From NCBI GenBank assembly GCA_030247855.1, contig JAPDRN010000001.1, positions 620,001 to 684,000 of the forward strand: a stretch of DNA of 64,000 nucleotides, written 5' to 3'. Position numbers and translations under genes: made by a program. Positions 23,632 through 34,600 of the stretch are shown one piece after another. The DNA is from Knufia peltigerae. Its lineage: Eukaryota; Ascomycota; Eurotiomycetes; Chaetothyriales; Trichomeriaceae. The notes beneath the pieces were generated by a model, which was not told where the DNA came from, ran no database searches, and worked only from the letters and a program-made list of their open reading frames with translations. Position 1 is the first letter of the stretch. Every line of letters begins with the position of its first letter.

Positions 23632-26600
23632 ATGCCGAGCTATCGCAATAGCAACAAGCGAACCCTCGAAGAGGTCGCCATGGCGGAAGACCCTGAGGAT
23701 TTTGACTACGATGATCGCGCCACCAGACCGTCAAGGCCTCGCCCAAGCAAGTCTCGTCGAACAGGTCCACCAGCGCGAAAGAAGCAAAAACGTGGATACA
23801 GAGGCTCGGACATTGATACTGATGGCGAGGAAATCTCTTCTGACGAAGATTCCCTCCTAGAAGAAGAGTCTGAGGAAGAAGAGGTCGAGACAAACGAAAG
23901 AGGTCGACCGGTCCGCAAAAGTGCCAAGAAGACTGTAACATATGAAGAGTCAGACGAATCTGAGGACGAGCTGATTAGGTCACCCTCGAGTGCACCTGAA
24001 ACTCCGCCCAAGAGACACAGCAAACACCTTATAGTGACCCTCAAGACAACTCCAATGGCGACTCGGGAATCTACACGCACCCGAAACTTCGGCGCAAAGC
24101 AACCATCGACTTCTGCCGCTCAACCCCCAGAACTTCATAGAAGAAGAAGCAGCCGTCTTTCTCATGACCCGGAAGAGCCTCTAGTCGCTCTGACTGATTC
24201 TGGCCACCACGCTCAGGTCATTCGAGCCAGTTCGCGGGATTCGGACAATTCAGATGACGCGGTCCCGGCACGGGCGACAAGAGGCGGAAAGAGCTTGAAA
24301 TACCCATCCAAGAGCACAATCGATGAAGAATCACAACAAGCAGTGAAGCATGAGCAGGCAGAAGAGGACGGGGAAGGCGCCGAGCCTGTAGGTGAAGAAG
24401 TACTAGAAATCGAAGCTTCGCAACATGAAATGCTTGAGAGTGATGCTCAGGGGGCGGAAGAGGAGGTCGATCAGGCAACCCCCAAATTGCTGTCGGACCT
24501 CTTTGATCATGCTGAAGCTGAAAGTGATGGAGATGATGATTTTGCAGCAGAACAGGCCCCTGCCACTCAAGAGGAGGCGCCAGCCGAAGAGGTTGCAGCT
24601 GAGGACGAGGACGAGGACGAGGATGATGTTGTTCCTCGGGGACGACTGACTAGAGGTGCCTCCAAGAGACAGGCCGAGTCTCCTCCGTTCGACCCTGCAC
24701 AGTCATCGAGGCGCTTGCGTGGACGTGCTTTACGGAGCGGAGCGAAGCAAGCTGCATCTCGGAGTCGCCGGCGCAAAACACAAGCGGAAAGCAGTGATTT
24801 TGACCCAGAAGAAGAACAAGCAGCCCAAGACGATCTATCCAGCAGTAGCGCATCTGAAGCTTCGCCTCAAAAGCCCGATGACTATGATAGTAGCAACAAC
24901 GGGCGTAGATCAACGCGTCTTCGAAGCAAGGCAGTCTCGCGTCAGAGATCGGAAGCTAGTGATGCTGATGAGCTTGCTGCAGAAGTCGAGGAGCTCAAGC
25001 GAGACGAAAAGAAGAAACGCCGTGAGCAAGAGAAAATTGTTTTCGAGCCGCGGCAACGAAGAGGCGGCAAGAAGCCGAATTATGACCTGCTTAGGAACTT
25101 GGCACCCATTGAAGACGAGGAAGAGCCTGCGCCATCTCCATCGCAACGACCACGGAGGGCAGCAGGCGGCGGATGGCAGAGAAGTCTCTTCAATACCTAT
25201 GGGCCCTTCGGTGGAGGCGGCGGTGCTGCACCAGTCCTTGGAGGCGGTCCTCCACGGGCTCAAGGCGACGTCGATTCAGACAGCAGTGACGACGAAGTCA
25301 TGAAGCGACCAAGACCTGTGGGTGGCACAGTAGGAATGACGCCAACCACTGGCGGTGCCTTCAATTTATTCCCGCAAACACACAATGCAGATCCTGCGCA
25401 AGCGGCTGGTGGCACTCCAGCAAATTTGGGCAAACTCAAAGACAAACAGGCACTTGCAGATGCGGATCCTTTGGGGGTTGACCAGAACGTCAACTTTGAC
25501 GGCGTTGGCGGCCTTCAGGGACACATTGATCAACTGAAGGAGATGGTAGCCCTGCCTCTTCTCTATCCAGAGATTTTTGCACGCTTCAAAATCACCCCTC
25601 CTCGTGGTGTTTTGTTTCATGGTCCACCTGGAACAGGTAAAACATTGCTCGCCCGAGCTTTAGCTACCAGCGTAAGCTCGCAAGGGCGAAAGGTCACCTT
25701 CTACATGCGTAAAGGTGCAGACGCGTTGAGTAAATGGGTTGGTGAAGCCGAAAGACAACTGCGGTTGCTATTCGAAGAAGCTCGGAAAAACCAGCCTAGT
25801 ATCATTTTCTTTGATGAGATCGATGGTCTTGCCCCGGTTCGGTCTAGCAAACAGGAGCAAATTCATGCATCCATCGTGTCCACTCTACTGGCTTTGATGG
25901 ATGGTATGGATGGGAGAGGTCAAGTCATAGTCATTGGTGCGACTAATCGACCTGATTCAATCGATCCTGCTCTCAGACGACCTGGGAGATTCGACCGAGA
26001 GTTCTACTTCCCTCTACCGAATACTGATGCGCGAAGAGCCATCATTGACATTCATACCAGAGGCTGGGATCCTCCTCTTCCGGACCCAATCAAGGCTGAG
26101 CTAGCTAAGTTGACAAAGGGTTACGGTGGTGCAGACCTACGTGCACTGTGCACCGAAGCTGCTCTCAATGCGGTTCAGCGCCGTTATCCACAAATATACA
26201 CCTCGACAGAAAAGCTGCTGATCGATCCCAAGACGATTGAGGTGACGCCCAAGGATTTTATGATTTCACTAAAGAAAATGACACCTTCTTCGGAGCGATC
26301 AACATCCTCTGGAGCCTCTCCACTGCCCCCTAATGTGGAGCCACTGCTACGAAACCAACTCGCAGAGATAGAGAAGCTTCTGGCTGATGCGCTACCGCGA
26401 AAGAAGCGGCTTACTGCATTGGAAGAAGCCCAGTACGAAGAAGTTGCTGATGGCCATAGCTTTGGTCGAGAAAAGATGCAACAAGCATTCGAGACGTCTC
26501 GAGTCTTTCGTCCGCGCTTGCTCATACAGGGCAAAATTGGAATGGGTCAACAATACCTTGCTGCTGCTCTCCTCAATCATTTTGAAGGTCTCCATGTGCA

Positions 26601-29001
26601 AGCATTTGATCTACCCACGCTGCTGAGTGACACAACAAGCTCAGCTGAATCGACCCTGACGAGACTCTTCTCTGAAGTCAAGATGCACAAACCAAGTGTG
26701 ATATACATTCCAGATGTTCAAGAATGGTGGGATCGAGTCGGAGAGACTGTTCATGCGATCTTTCTGGGTCTGTTGAGAGCTGTCAAACCGACAGACCCTG
26801 TATTGCTGCTCGGCTACACCGAAGGAAACCCCGATGACATTGACGAAAGTATGAGGCGGGTCCTTTTTGGATACTCTCCCAAGAACCAATTCCAATTGGA
26901 AGTTCCTAATCACGGTGAGCGATATGAGTTCTTTCGAGTTCTCAAGGACTACATCAAGACTGCTCCCAATGACTTTCCCGACCCGGAAAATCGTAAGAAG
27001 CGTGAGCTGGAAAGATTACCAGTGGCACCCGTGGAAGAGAAAAAACCGCCACCAATGTCCAAGGAAGAACTCAAAGCACAAAAGAAGAAAGATCGACTCA
27101 CTCTCAACATGCTCAAACTCCGTCTACAGCCTATTATGGATCAAATCCGGACCAAATACAAGAAATTCCGAACTGGAGTGATCGACGAGAGCCAGATTCG
27201 CTATCTCTACGATGAGGCCGACCCAGCTACTGTCACTTCTGACCTGCAAGCCGAAGTCTTAGCTCATGCCTCGTACAGACCTTTCGAGATCGGCAAGGAT
27301 GCTCATGGTGTGTTGGGTCTTGTGGACCAGGGTAATGACAATTTTTATTATAACCTTGATTCCGTGACCATCGAAAAGCGTTTAAGCAATGGTTACTATA
27401 AACGACCGAAGGATTTTCTCGCCGATATCAAGCGTTTGGCAAAAGATGCCAAAATGATTGGTGATGAAGATCGGTTACTCAAGGCAAATGAGCTTGTGGC
27501 CAACGTTGAGGTCGACATTGCAGCCATCGAGATGGGGGAGCCCACTTTGAACGCCGAATGTGAACGAGTCTACGAGCGTGAGCTGGCCCGAGAGAAAGAG
27601 GTGTTGGACAAGGCAAAAGCGATGAATGAGCAGAGCCAGGAAATGCCTCCGCCTCAGATTATTTCGAACGTTGCTCATGGCAATTCTGGACCCTCTGTTG
27701 CCACGGAATCTACCGGCCCGGTGCTTCTGGGCGAGCCGATGCAACGACGCCGTGATTTCGCGCAACGTCTGGCCCCTGCCACAATAGATGGCGCAGATTC
27801 TGCTTCTGTGCTGACCAACGGCCTACACCCCCATGAGGATCTCGCGCAGGACGACATCACCAATGGCGCTTCGCAAGCAGATGCCGAAGGTGATACGCCA
27901 ATGGGCGGCGTTGATTCTCACCCTACGTCCAACGACAAGACCAATGACACCCAAAGAACGCATACGACGAGTTCATATGGTAATCGTGAATCCGCACAGC
28001 CTAGACCCCTTCATACCTGGACCGCACCTTCGCAACAATTGCTCAAAGAATCGGGCATATCGGCACCACGATCTCAAACTGGCCCATTCACTCCCATGCC
28101 TCATGGCAGCCAGGCTGCTGATCTCCAAAACGACGCAAGCACAACCGAAACCCCGACCGAGAAGAAGACATCGTCCGGTGACCTGGATCGGCACACCCCG
28201 CCCCTGCTAGGACCCAATCTATTCGAACACCCAGAGACTCGGTCTGCCGCAGGTAGCCAGATCCCCTCGACCCAAGGTACGCGCGTCCCGCTCAAAGGCC
28301 CTTTTTCGAATGTGACTTGTGCCCCATTCTCCCGTGTTCTCAACGTCGCAGCTCCCGCTTCGACGGCGTCGACTTCTCCGCCTCCCTCCAGGTCTGAGTC
28401 TCCCCATGGCTCCAGATCATATGGAGGATTGTCAACGCGTGCTCTGTTCTCCAAGCTAATCAATTTTGGTCCCGCAGGAAATGTGCCCGCTTCCCAAGAT
28501 GTGGCGGATCCACTCGCCGGCGCCACCCATATCCGACCCTCTTCTTCGCCCTCACAAGGTCAAGGCCAAGGTCAAGGCCAGGGCCAGGGCCAGGGCCAAG
28601 GGGCATCATCTTCACAGCCACCGATTCCACAATTCAACGAGCAGCGACGACCGTCACAATCGAACGGCGCCGTCGGTATTCACGGCCTCCTGAACCCTTC
28701 AGGGTCGTCACCGACAACCAGCACCGCGGCCACCACGACGCGACCGAATCTCGTCCAGGTCGAGGAGCGGATATTGGACAATTTCATCGCCGAGATCACC
28801 GACCGGTCGACCAACCTGTCGGTCGAGCAGTTGGAGCAGGTGAATTCCGTGCTCATGGATACGTTGTGGGCGACGCGCGGCGTCTGGGACCGCGGAGAGG
28901 TTCTGCGAAGCATGGGCGAGAGTTTCAACATGGTCCTGGACGACATGAGGAAGGCTGGACAGGAAGTACCCGAGTCCGGAAGTTGGGGGAGAAAGGAGTG
29001 A
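23632..29001 (+). CDS. yta7: ATAD2/Yta7-family AAA ATPase with bromodomain
   Basis: A single 1789-codon frame without introns. Homologs (Yta7 in budding yeast, Abo1 in fission yeast, ATAD2 in animals) are hexameric chromatin ATPases that handle histone H3-H4 and control nucleosome density. The N-terminal 600 residues are acidic and basic low-complexity. The first AAA domain is complete: Walker A GPPGTGKT (664-671), Walker B IIFFDEID (724-731), arginine finger region RRPGRFDRE. The second AAA domain is degenerate: GKIGMGQQ replaces Walker A and VIYIPDVQEWWD replaces Walker B, as in the family. A divergent bromodomain spans about 1153-1290. The C-terminal tail contains eight QG repeats (1642-1657) and a last helical block. 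Start at 23632 has the only suitable ATG after a pyrimidine-rich leader. Nuclear location is expected. Confidence 0.95.
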   Translation: MPSYRNSNKRTLEEVAMAEDPEDFDYDDRATRPSRPRPSKSRRTGPPARKKQKRGYRGSDIDTDGEEISSDEDSLLEEESEEEEVETNERGRPVRKSAKKTVTYEESDESEDELIRSPSSAPETPPKRHSKHLIVTLKTTPMATRESTRTRNFGAKQPSTSAAQPPELHRRRSSRLSHDPEEPLVALTDSGHHAQVIRASSRDSDNSDDAVPARATRGGKSLKYPSKSTIDEESQQAVKHEQAEEDGEGAEPVGEEVLEIEASQHEMLESDAQGAEEEVDQATPKLLSDLFDHAEAESDGDDDFAAEQAPATQEEAPAEEVAAEDEDEDEDDVVPRGRLTRGASKRQAESPPFDPAQSSRRLRGRALRSGAKQAASRSRRRKTQAESSDFDPEEEQAAQDDLSSSSASEASPQKPDDYDSSNNGRRSTRLRSKAVSRQRSEASDADELAAEVEELKRDEKKKRREQEKIVFEPRQRRGGKKPNYDLLRNLAPIEDEEEPAPSPSQRPRRAAGGGWQRSLFNTYGPFGGGGGAAPVLGGGPPRAQGDVDSDSSDDEVMKRPRPVGGTVGMTPTTGGAFNLFPQTHNADPAQAAGGTPANLGKLKDKQALADADPLGVDQNVNFDGVGGLQGHIDQLKEMVALPLLYPEIFARFKITPPRGVLFHGPPGTGKTLLARALATSVSSQGRKVTFYMRKGADALSKWVGEAERQLRLLFEEARKNQPSIIFFDEIDGLAPVRSSKQEQIHASIVSTLLALMDGMDGRGQVIVIGATNRPDSIDPALRRPGRFDREFYFPLPNTDARRAIIDIHTRGWDPPLPDPIKAELAKLTKGYGGADLRALCTEAALNAVQRRYPQIYTSTEKLLIDPKTIEVTPKDFMISLKKMTPSSERSTSSGASPLPPNVEPLLRNQLAEIEKLLADALPRKKRLTALEEAQYEEVADGHSFGREKMQQAFETSRVFRPRLLIQGKIGMGQQYLAAALLNHFEGLHVQAFDLPTLLSDTTSSAESTLTRLFSEVKMHKPSVIYIPDVQEWWDRVGETVHAIFLGLLRAVKPTDPVLLLGYTEGNPDDIDESMRRVLFGYSPKNQFQLEVPNHGERYEFFRVLKDYIKTAPNDFPDPENRKKRELERLPVAPVEEKKPPPMSKEELKAQKKKDRLTLNMLKLRLQPIMDQIRTKYKKFRTGVIDESQIRYLYDEADPATVTSDLQAEVLAHASYRPFEIGKDAHGVLGLVDQGNDNFYYNLDSVTIEKRLSNGYYKRPKDFLADIKRLAKDAKMIGDEDRLLKANELVANVEVDIAAIEMGEPTLNAECERVYERELAREKEVLDKAKAMNEQSQEMPPPQIISNVAHGNSGPSVATESTGPVLLGEPMQRRRDFAQRLAPATIDGADSASVLTNGLHPHEDLAQDDITNGASQADAEGDTPMGGVDSHPTSNDKTNDTQRTHTTSSYGNRESAQPRPLHTWTAPSQQLLKESGISAPRSQTGPFTPMPHGSQAADLQNDASTTETPTEKKTSSGDLDRHTPPLLGPNLFEHPETRSAAGSQIPSTQGTRVPLKGPFSNVTCAPFSRVLNVAAPASTASTSPPPSRSESPHGSRSYGGLSTRALFSKLINFGPAGNVPASQDVADPLAGATHIRPSSSPSQGQGQGQGQGQGQGQGASSSQPPIPQFNEQRRPSQSNGAVGIHGLLNPSGSSPTTSTAATTTRPNLVQVEERILDNFIAEITDRSTNLSVEQLEQVNSVLMDTLWATRGVWDRGEVLRSMGESFNMVLDDMRKAGQEVPESGSWGRKE
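28555..28602 (+). repeat. Hexanucleotide minisatellite coding for (QG)8
   Basis: Eight tandem copies of a 6-bp unit (CAAGGT, CAAGGC, CAGGGC variants) inside the C-terminal tail of the Yta7-type gene. The unit length keeps the frame, so copy number can change without breaking the protein. The sequential pattern of variants suggests recent duplication of the CAGGGC unit. Confidence 0.9.
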
Positions 29002-29598
29002 TTGATTTTGAGAGGATGCGTTTTGGCGTGCTGCTGCTGCTGCTGCCGCCGTCGATGTGCTTCTTGTTTTTTTTGGTAGAAAAAAACACCCCTTCCCTTG
29101 TGCTTTTCGGTCTTTTATGAGATGAGGAACGGGCGCGGGTAGATATGGCGTTCTTCGGCTTGTTTCTTTTTTACTCACGAAGGAACCACCAACGTTTGCA
29201 TACTCGGAGCACAAGGGCCGGCCTCCTTTCGATGGGACAATGGAGGGTTCCGAGGGGATTTGGAGAATGGGCCGCGCTGCACTTCACCATGGGACGTTAT
29301 AACACATGTGCTGCTGTCCGGGCGGTGTGCGTGCTTTTGGGCAGGCGGGCGGGCATTCTATATGGCTTATGCGGTATGGCAATGTGAAAATCAAACAACT
29401 CCCCAACAAACACAACACATGAACATGACATGACTCAAGTACAGAAAAACACTGAAAGTCACTTTTTATCCTTTCTTTTCTCTTTTCGGTCTACTCTACT
29501 CTAGTCTACCTTGTATTCTTTATTCCACAGTAGTTGGTGGTGTCTCGTCCCGTATCGTCTTAGAGACGTAAACATTGTCGTGGTATCGTGGTTTTTTC
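29002..29598. other. Convergent 3' regions
   Basis: A 597-bp gap between the 3' ends of the Yta7-type gene (+) and the nucleotide-sugar transporter gene (-). It starts with a short CTG run and has T-rich blocks near 29070 and 29470, suitable for polyadenylation signals on either strand. No gene is seen. Confidence 0.5.
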
Positions 29599-31002
29599 TC
29601 ACAAGTTTTTCTTTTTGATATCATGCTCCTTTTTCGTTTTTGAACCTGAAGAAGTTCCCGATCCGGTAGGCATAGCGTACAGTGCACCGCCCAGAAAGAC
29701 GATGGCGGCACCTACCATGACGCCGCTGGGCAGTTGGTTGCCGAACAACCAGATACTCAAAAGCAAACTGGCGAGTTTGCGAATGTTGAGGACGATGCTG
29801 ACGGTCAAACTCGACGACTGCGCCGACAGTCGATTGACGCCGACGATGCAGAGGAGCTGCGTGGCGGCGTTGAGGACGAGGAGCAGCACGGGTCGGGGCA
29901 CGTGCAGAGCGAGTGAGAGACCCAACAACCAACTCGAGGGTGACGAGGACAACAAAGGTACGAGGGAGCCCAAAAGACCCACGGGGCCCGTGGTTGTCGT
30001 CTTGTTTGGAGTCTCCAAGAATGGAAAAGCGGTGACGTGCTCGGCGTTGTATCCGTAGTCGGTCAAGGCGGCGGCCTTGACGCTGGCGAACTCGCGCATG
30101 AGCGGCTTCACCTGGCTGGCAAAGTAAGGGAGGGACATGGCGTGGCTGTAGAAGAGCGTCTCGGAGGCGACGGAGCTCGAGCGACCGTGCTCCGAGTGCA
30201 TGTTGTCCGTGTACAGACCCATGCAGGCCGACAGGATCAGGGCCGAGGCCAAGAGTGCAAATCCAGGCGCCTGTTGTGATGCTGCCGTCGCCGTCGCGCT
30301 CGTTTGGGGTACGCTGGCGGTGGGTTGCTCAAAGTCGGACGAGTGGTGGGCCTCTTTGCTCGCGGCGTCCGCAAAGGCCGCCAGGACCACGCCGACGAAC
30401 AGCAAAAACACCGCGACCACCTTGTGCGAAGGGTAGTGCTTCCCCCCGTACAGGCGGCCCACGGCCATGGTGGTCACGGGCCCCGCCGACCGCAGGATGA
30501 TGTGCAGGGGGATGCTGATGCGGTACTTGAACGCCATGTTGTTGAGGATGTTGATGCTGAGGAAGTAGGCCGTGTAGACGAGCCACTTGCGCAGAGGGAT
30601 CGCCCGGGGTCGGAGGTAGGCGTGGCGCCAGCCGCGCGAGAGGGACAAGTGCCGGGGGAGCGTCGCGAGGGCGACGAGGAGGAATTGGAACGCCGTGATC
30701 AGGGGACCCGAGGAGGGCGAGGTCTTGATCAGGGACTCCAGGGTGTAGACGTTGGAGCAGCAGCCGCCGAAGATGAGGACGAGCGTCGGCGCCCAGATGG
30801 AGAGGAGGATCGAGACGGTTTGGTGGAACGACGTCGTGCTGCTGGATGCGGGTGCGGGTGCGGGTGCGAGAGACTGACCAGGCTCGGCTCGTGCTTGTTT
30901 TTTCGACGGCGAGGAAACTGTTGCAAGGGCAAAGTAGCCTCCATTGTAGCCGTTTGGATGTTGTGAGGGAGATTCTACCTTCTTGGCCTTACGACGGGTC
31001 AT
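29599..31002 (-). CDS. yea4: UAA-family nucleotide-sugar transporter (Yea4/SLC35B4-like)
   Basis: An intronless 467-residue frame starting MTRRKAKKVES. The family moves UDP-sugars (UDP-GlcNAc in yeast Yea4, needed for chitin synthesis) into the ER or Golgi in exchange for UMP. About eight to ten hydrophobic segments are visible, beginning TVSILLSIWAPTLVLIFGGC near residue 64. Conserved UAA-type pieces are CCSNVYTLESL, GPLITAFQFL, NNMAFKYRISIPLHIILRSA and, near the end, SSSLTVSIVLNIRKLASLLLS. The C terminus ends in a lysine-rich tail (KKEHDIKKKNL) compatible with ER retrieval. It is longer than yeast Yea4 because of a Pro/Ala/Ser-rich N terminus and two polar loops. The region is unusually GC-rich at third positions compared with its neighbours. 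Substrate is inferred from family. Confidence 0.88.
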   Translation of the reverse strand: MTRRKAKKVESPSQHPNGYNGGYFALATVSSPSKKQARAEPGQSLAPAPAPASSSTTSFHQTVSILLSIWAPTLVLIFGGCCSNVYTLESLIKTSPSSGPLITAFQFLLVALATLPRHLSLSRGWRHAYLRPRAIPLRKWLVYTAYFLSINILNNMAFKYRISIPLHIILRSAGPVTTMAVGRLYGGKHYPSHKVVAVFLLFVGVVLAAFADAASKEAHHSSDFEQPTASVPQTSATATAASQQAPGFALLASALILSACMGLYTDNMHSEHGRSSSVASETLFYSHAMSLPYFASQVKPLMREFASVKAAALTDYGYNAEHVTAFPFLETPNKTTTTGPVGLLGSLVPLLSSSPSSWLLGLSLALHVPRPVLLLVLNAATQLLCIVGVNRLSAQSSSLTVSIVLNIRKLASLLLSIWLFGNQLPSGVMVGAAIVFLGGALYAMPTGSGTSSGSKTKKEHDIKKKNL

Positions 31003-31665
31003 GGTGGTTTCTCTTCCAAAGACGTTCAGGGTGATGGGTGAAGGGAGAGTAAGAGGGCTATCGTCGAGAAGAGGGTGCCATGGTTGTTGTTGTTGTCGTT
31101 CCAGCCACGAGAGCCTTTGTCGATTTCAAGGAGAGTGGTGTAAGGCTATCTTACAGGCGAGAGATGGAGTTCGACATATCTATGTCACCATCACACACGT
31201 TTCTCAGGCTGCGAGAGTGCAAGTCACAAATACGGAGTACGAGTAGGAGCAACGAGGTTGAAAGTGGCCGGGGAAGGTCGAGCGACGAGGCTGTCGAGAC
31301 GAGGCTGGGGGCGCATGCCACAACATACGAAGTACACACAATCCCGATCTCGACTCAAAAGCTGAAGATTGAACTCAGTGCGGGCCCATTCTCCTGCTTG
31401 CTATATCCTAAATGACCTAGCTAGGTACAGAGAGTCCATATCTCGACACTTTCCTGCGCCAAATGTGCCGACTTGATTCAACAGACCCCCCCCTGAAAGA
31501 TTTATCTTGCTGACCATCCCAGGTCAGCCTCGTCTAAAACTTTTTGGTGTCTGAAATGAAGAAGAGAGACCTCTTTCAATCGCGCAAACGCTGCATTCAA
31601 TCAATAACCACCCGTCCTTGATCCCAATCTAAGCTCCTTTCTACCATCCATCCATCATCTTGCTA
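31003..31665. other. Transporter promoter and 3' flank of the CPS gene
   Basis: A 663-bp gap between two minus-strand genes. It should hold the promoter of the transporter and the 3' UTR of the carbamoyl-phosphate synthase gene. One exact TACGGAGTA lies at 31231-31239. No coding potential is seen. Confidence 0.5.
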
Positions 31666-34600
31666 TTACATCATCTTAGTACCAGCAAATTCGCTCCAGC
31701 TCTTGACTTCTGCCGGAATACCGTCCTTTCGGGGCAGTTTCGCGTTCATGCATTGAGCAAACAACAAAGCAGTCTAAAGGAAAAGGGTCAGCTAATTGCG
31801 CACACGGGCAGAGAGGGACAGAATGTGACAACACTTACCTTTGGTTCCATGAACAGTGGTACTCCAAAGTCAACAGCATTCCGCCTCATAACGTAGTCTT
31901 CGTCAACCAATGTCTTACCCCTATTCTTTGCCAGATTGAAAACACCCCTGATGTTGTATTTCTGGAAGACCTTTCGTAGCTCGTTCTTATCCGTCTTTGG
32001 GAATTCAATCACCTCGATCGACACTCCTGATTTTGAGAGATGCTGCTTCACCTCGTTGCTGGCAGCAAGAAAGTTGTATCCGAGAGGTCTGAGGTATTCA
32101 ACAATCTTTGGCAGCTCGGGCAGCTCAGTGGATCCACCGAGAAGGATACCCTCGCCAGGCTCCGGCATTCGGAAATTCATTGTCGACTGCAGGGATGCCC
32201 AGTATGCCTCAACGAGGTCTTGACCGAAGCAGGCGATCTCACCGGTACTGCTCATCTCGACGCCCAAGAAAGGGTCTGCACCGGCCAGGCGAGTCCACGA
32301 GAATTGCGGAACCTTGGTGGCTACGTAGTCACGTTTCTCCGCCATAAGATCACGAGGCTCGGGAACATCGTTGTCCACCAAGGCCTTTGTAGCTGTATCA
32401 ATGAAGTTGGTACCGAGAACCTTGCTGACGAACGGGAAAGATCGAGAGGCTCGGAGATTGCATTCGATGACCTTGAGAGCTGGTTCTTCGCCGGGCACAT
32501 CGGCCTTGATGATCTGCATGTTGAAAGGACCAGTGATGTTCCATGCCTTAGCGACTTTCTCAGCAATCTGCTTGACTCGACTCATCACGCTAGCTTCGAG
32601 ATTGACAGGGGGTAGGACCAGGGTGGCGTCACCCGAGTGAACACCTGCATTTTCGATGTGTTCCGACACGGCGTGCAGAATGAGTTCTCCCTTAGATGCC
32701 ACGGCATCCACGTCAATTTCTTGTGCTCCGTCAATAAATTTGGTGATGACTACGGGGTGATCTGGAGAAACAGCGGAGGCAGACTCCAACTTGTCCTTTA
32801 GCTCGGCTTGCGAGTGGATGACCGACATAGCAGCACCGGACAGAACGTAAGAAGGTCGGACCAGGACGGGATAACCAACAGAATCAGCAAATGCTTCAGC
32901 CTCGTCAACAGAAGTAAGCTCTTTCCACGCAGGTTGATCCACTCCAATCGAGTCAAGGATCTGGGAAAATTTGTGGCGATCTTCAGCCTTGTCAATGTCC
33001 TTGGGATCCGTACCGAGAACCTTCGCGTGGCCTTCCTCTTGGAGTCGGAGTGCGATGTTTTGGGGCAGCTGACCGCCCACACTGACCACAACGCCTGTTG
33101 CACCCTCCATTTCGTAGATATCCATAACACGCTCATATGACAACTCTTCAAAGTAGAGCTTGTCTGCCGTATCGAAATCGGTGCTGTACGTCTCTGGGTT
33201 GTACTTTTTACAAAAGTAAGGACACAGTCAGTATAAGTAAATAAGAGAAATGCAAAGACGAAAGCGAGGTCCAATAAGAAGGGCGGGGGAATGATATTCA
33301 ATATAGGGTCAAGCAGGATAGGGAGAATAGAAGGAGTGTCGAACGCCAGATGCATCGAAGCAACTAACAGGGTGTCTTACGTTGATCATGACGGTCTTCT
33401 GACCCATATTTCGCAGTGATAAAGTGGCATTTACAGCACACCAATCGAACTCAACTGACGAACCAATACGATAAACACCAGATCCGAGGATGATCGTACC
33501 ATGATCATCGAAGGTAACGTCATGAGAAGATGCGTTGTAAGTGGTATATAGATAGTTCGTGTCTGCAGGGAACTCGGCGGCAAGAGTATCGATCTTCTTG
33601 ACCCACGGCCTGATACCAAAGCCTTGTCGCCGAGCTCGAACCTCGCCCTCGGTAGACTTGGTGTACATGGCAATCTGCTTGTCGGAGAAACCTTGCCTCT
33701 TCGCCTTGAGCATGAGCTCGTGCTTGATTCCAGCCAGAGACCCAATTTCTTGGATCTCGGTCATGGTGTCTTTCAGGTTCTGTAGCTTGTAGAGGAACCA
33801 CTTGTCGATCTTGGTCAGATCGTGGATCTTCTCGACGGAGTAGTTCTCGTGGATCATGGCCTGACCCACAGCTAGCCATCGTCGGTCAGTAGGGTTTCGT
33901 AGCGTATCGTCGAGATCTTCGAACTTGTCACCCTGAAAGCCGACGTATCTAGGGTCGACCTGACGGATGGCTTTCTGGAAAGACTCTTCGAACGTGCGAC
34001 CGATGGCCATGACTTCTCCGACCGATTTCATGGCGCTACCGATATCGCGCTTGACATGTTGAAACTTTGACAAATCCCAACGAGGGATTTTGACAACAAT
34101 ATAGTCTAGACTGGGCTCGAAATTCGCCGTTGTCGTCTTGGTCACGGCGTTTGGCAGCTCAGGCAGTGTGTGCCCAAGGCCGATCTTTGCTGCAGTGTAG
34201 GCGAGAGGATATCCAGTGGCTTTGGAGGCCAAGGCAGAGGATCGAGAAAGACGGGCGTTGACCTCGATGACACGATAGTCGAGTCCATCTGGTTGCAGGG
34301 CATACTGAACGTTGCACTCGCCAACCACACCAAGATGTCGAACGATTTTGATGGCTGCAGTTCGGAGCATGTGATATTCCTCATCGCTCAAGGTCTGGCT
34401 GGGAGCCACCACAATACTGTCACCAGTGTGGATTCCCAGGGGATCAAAGTTCTCCATGTTGCAGACTGTGATGCAGTTGTCCTCGGCATCACGGACGACT
34501 TCGTACTCAACCTCTTTCCATCCTTTGAGCGACTTTTCCACCAGGATCTGAGGGGAAAGAGACAAGGATCGCGAGGCAAGATTGCTCAATTCTTCTCGGT

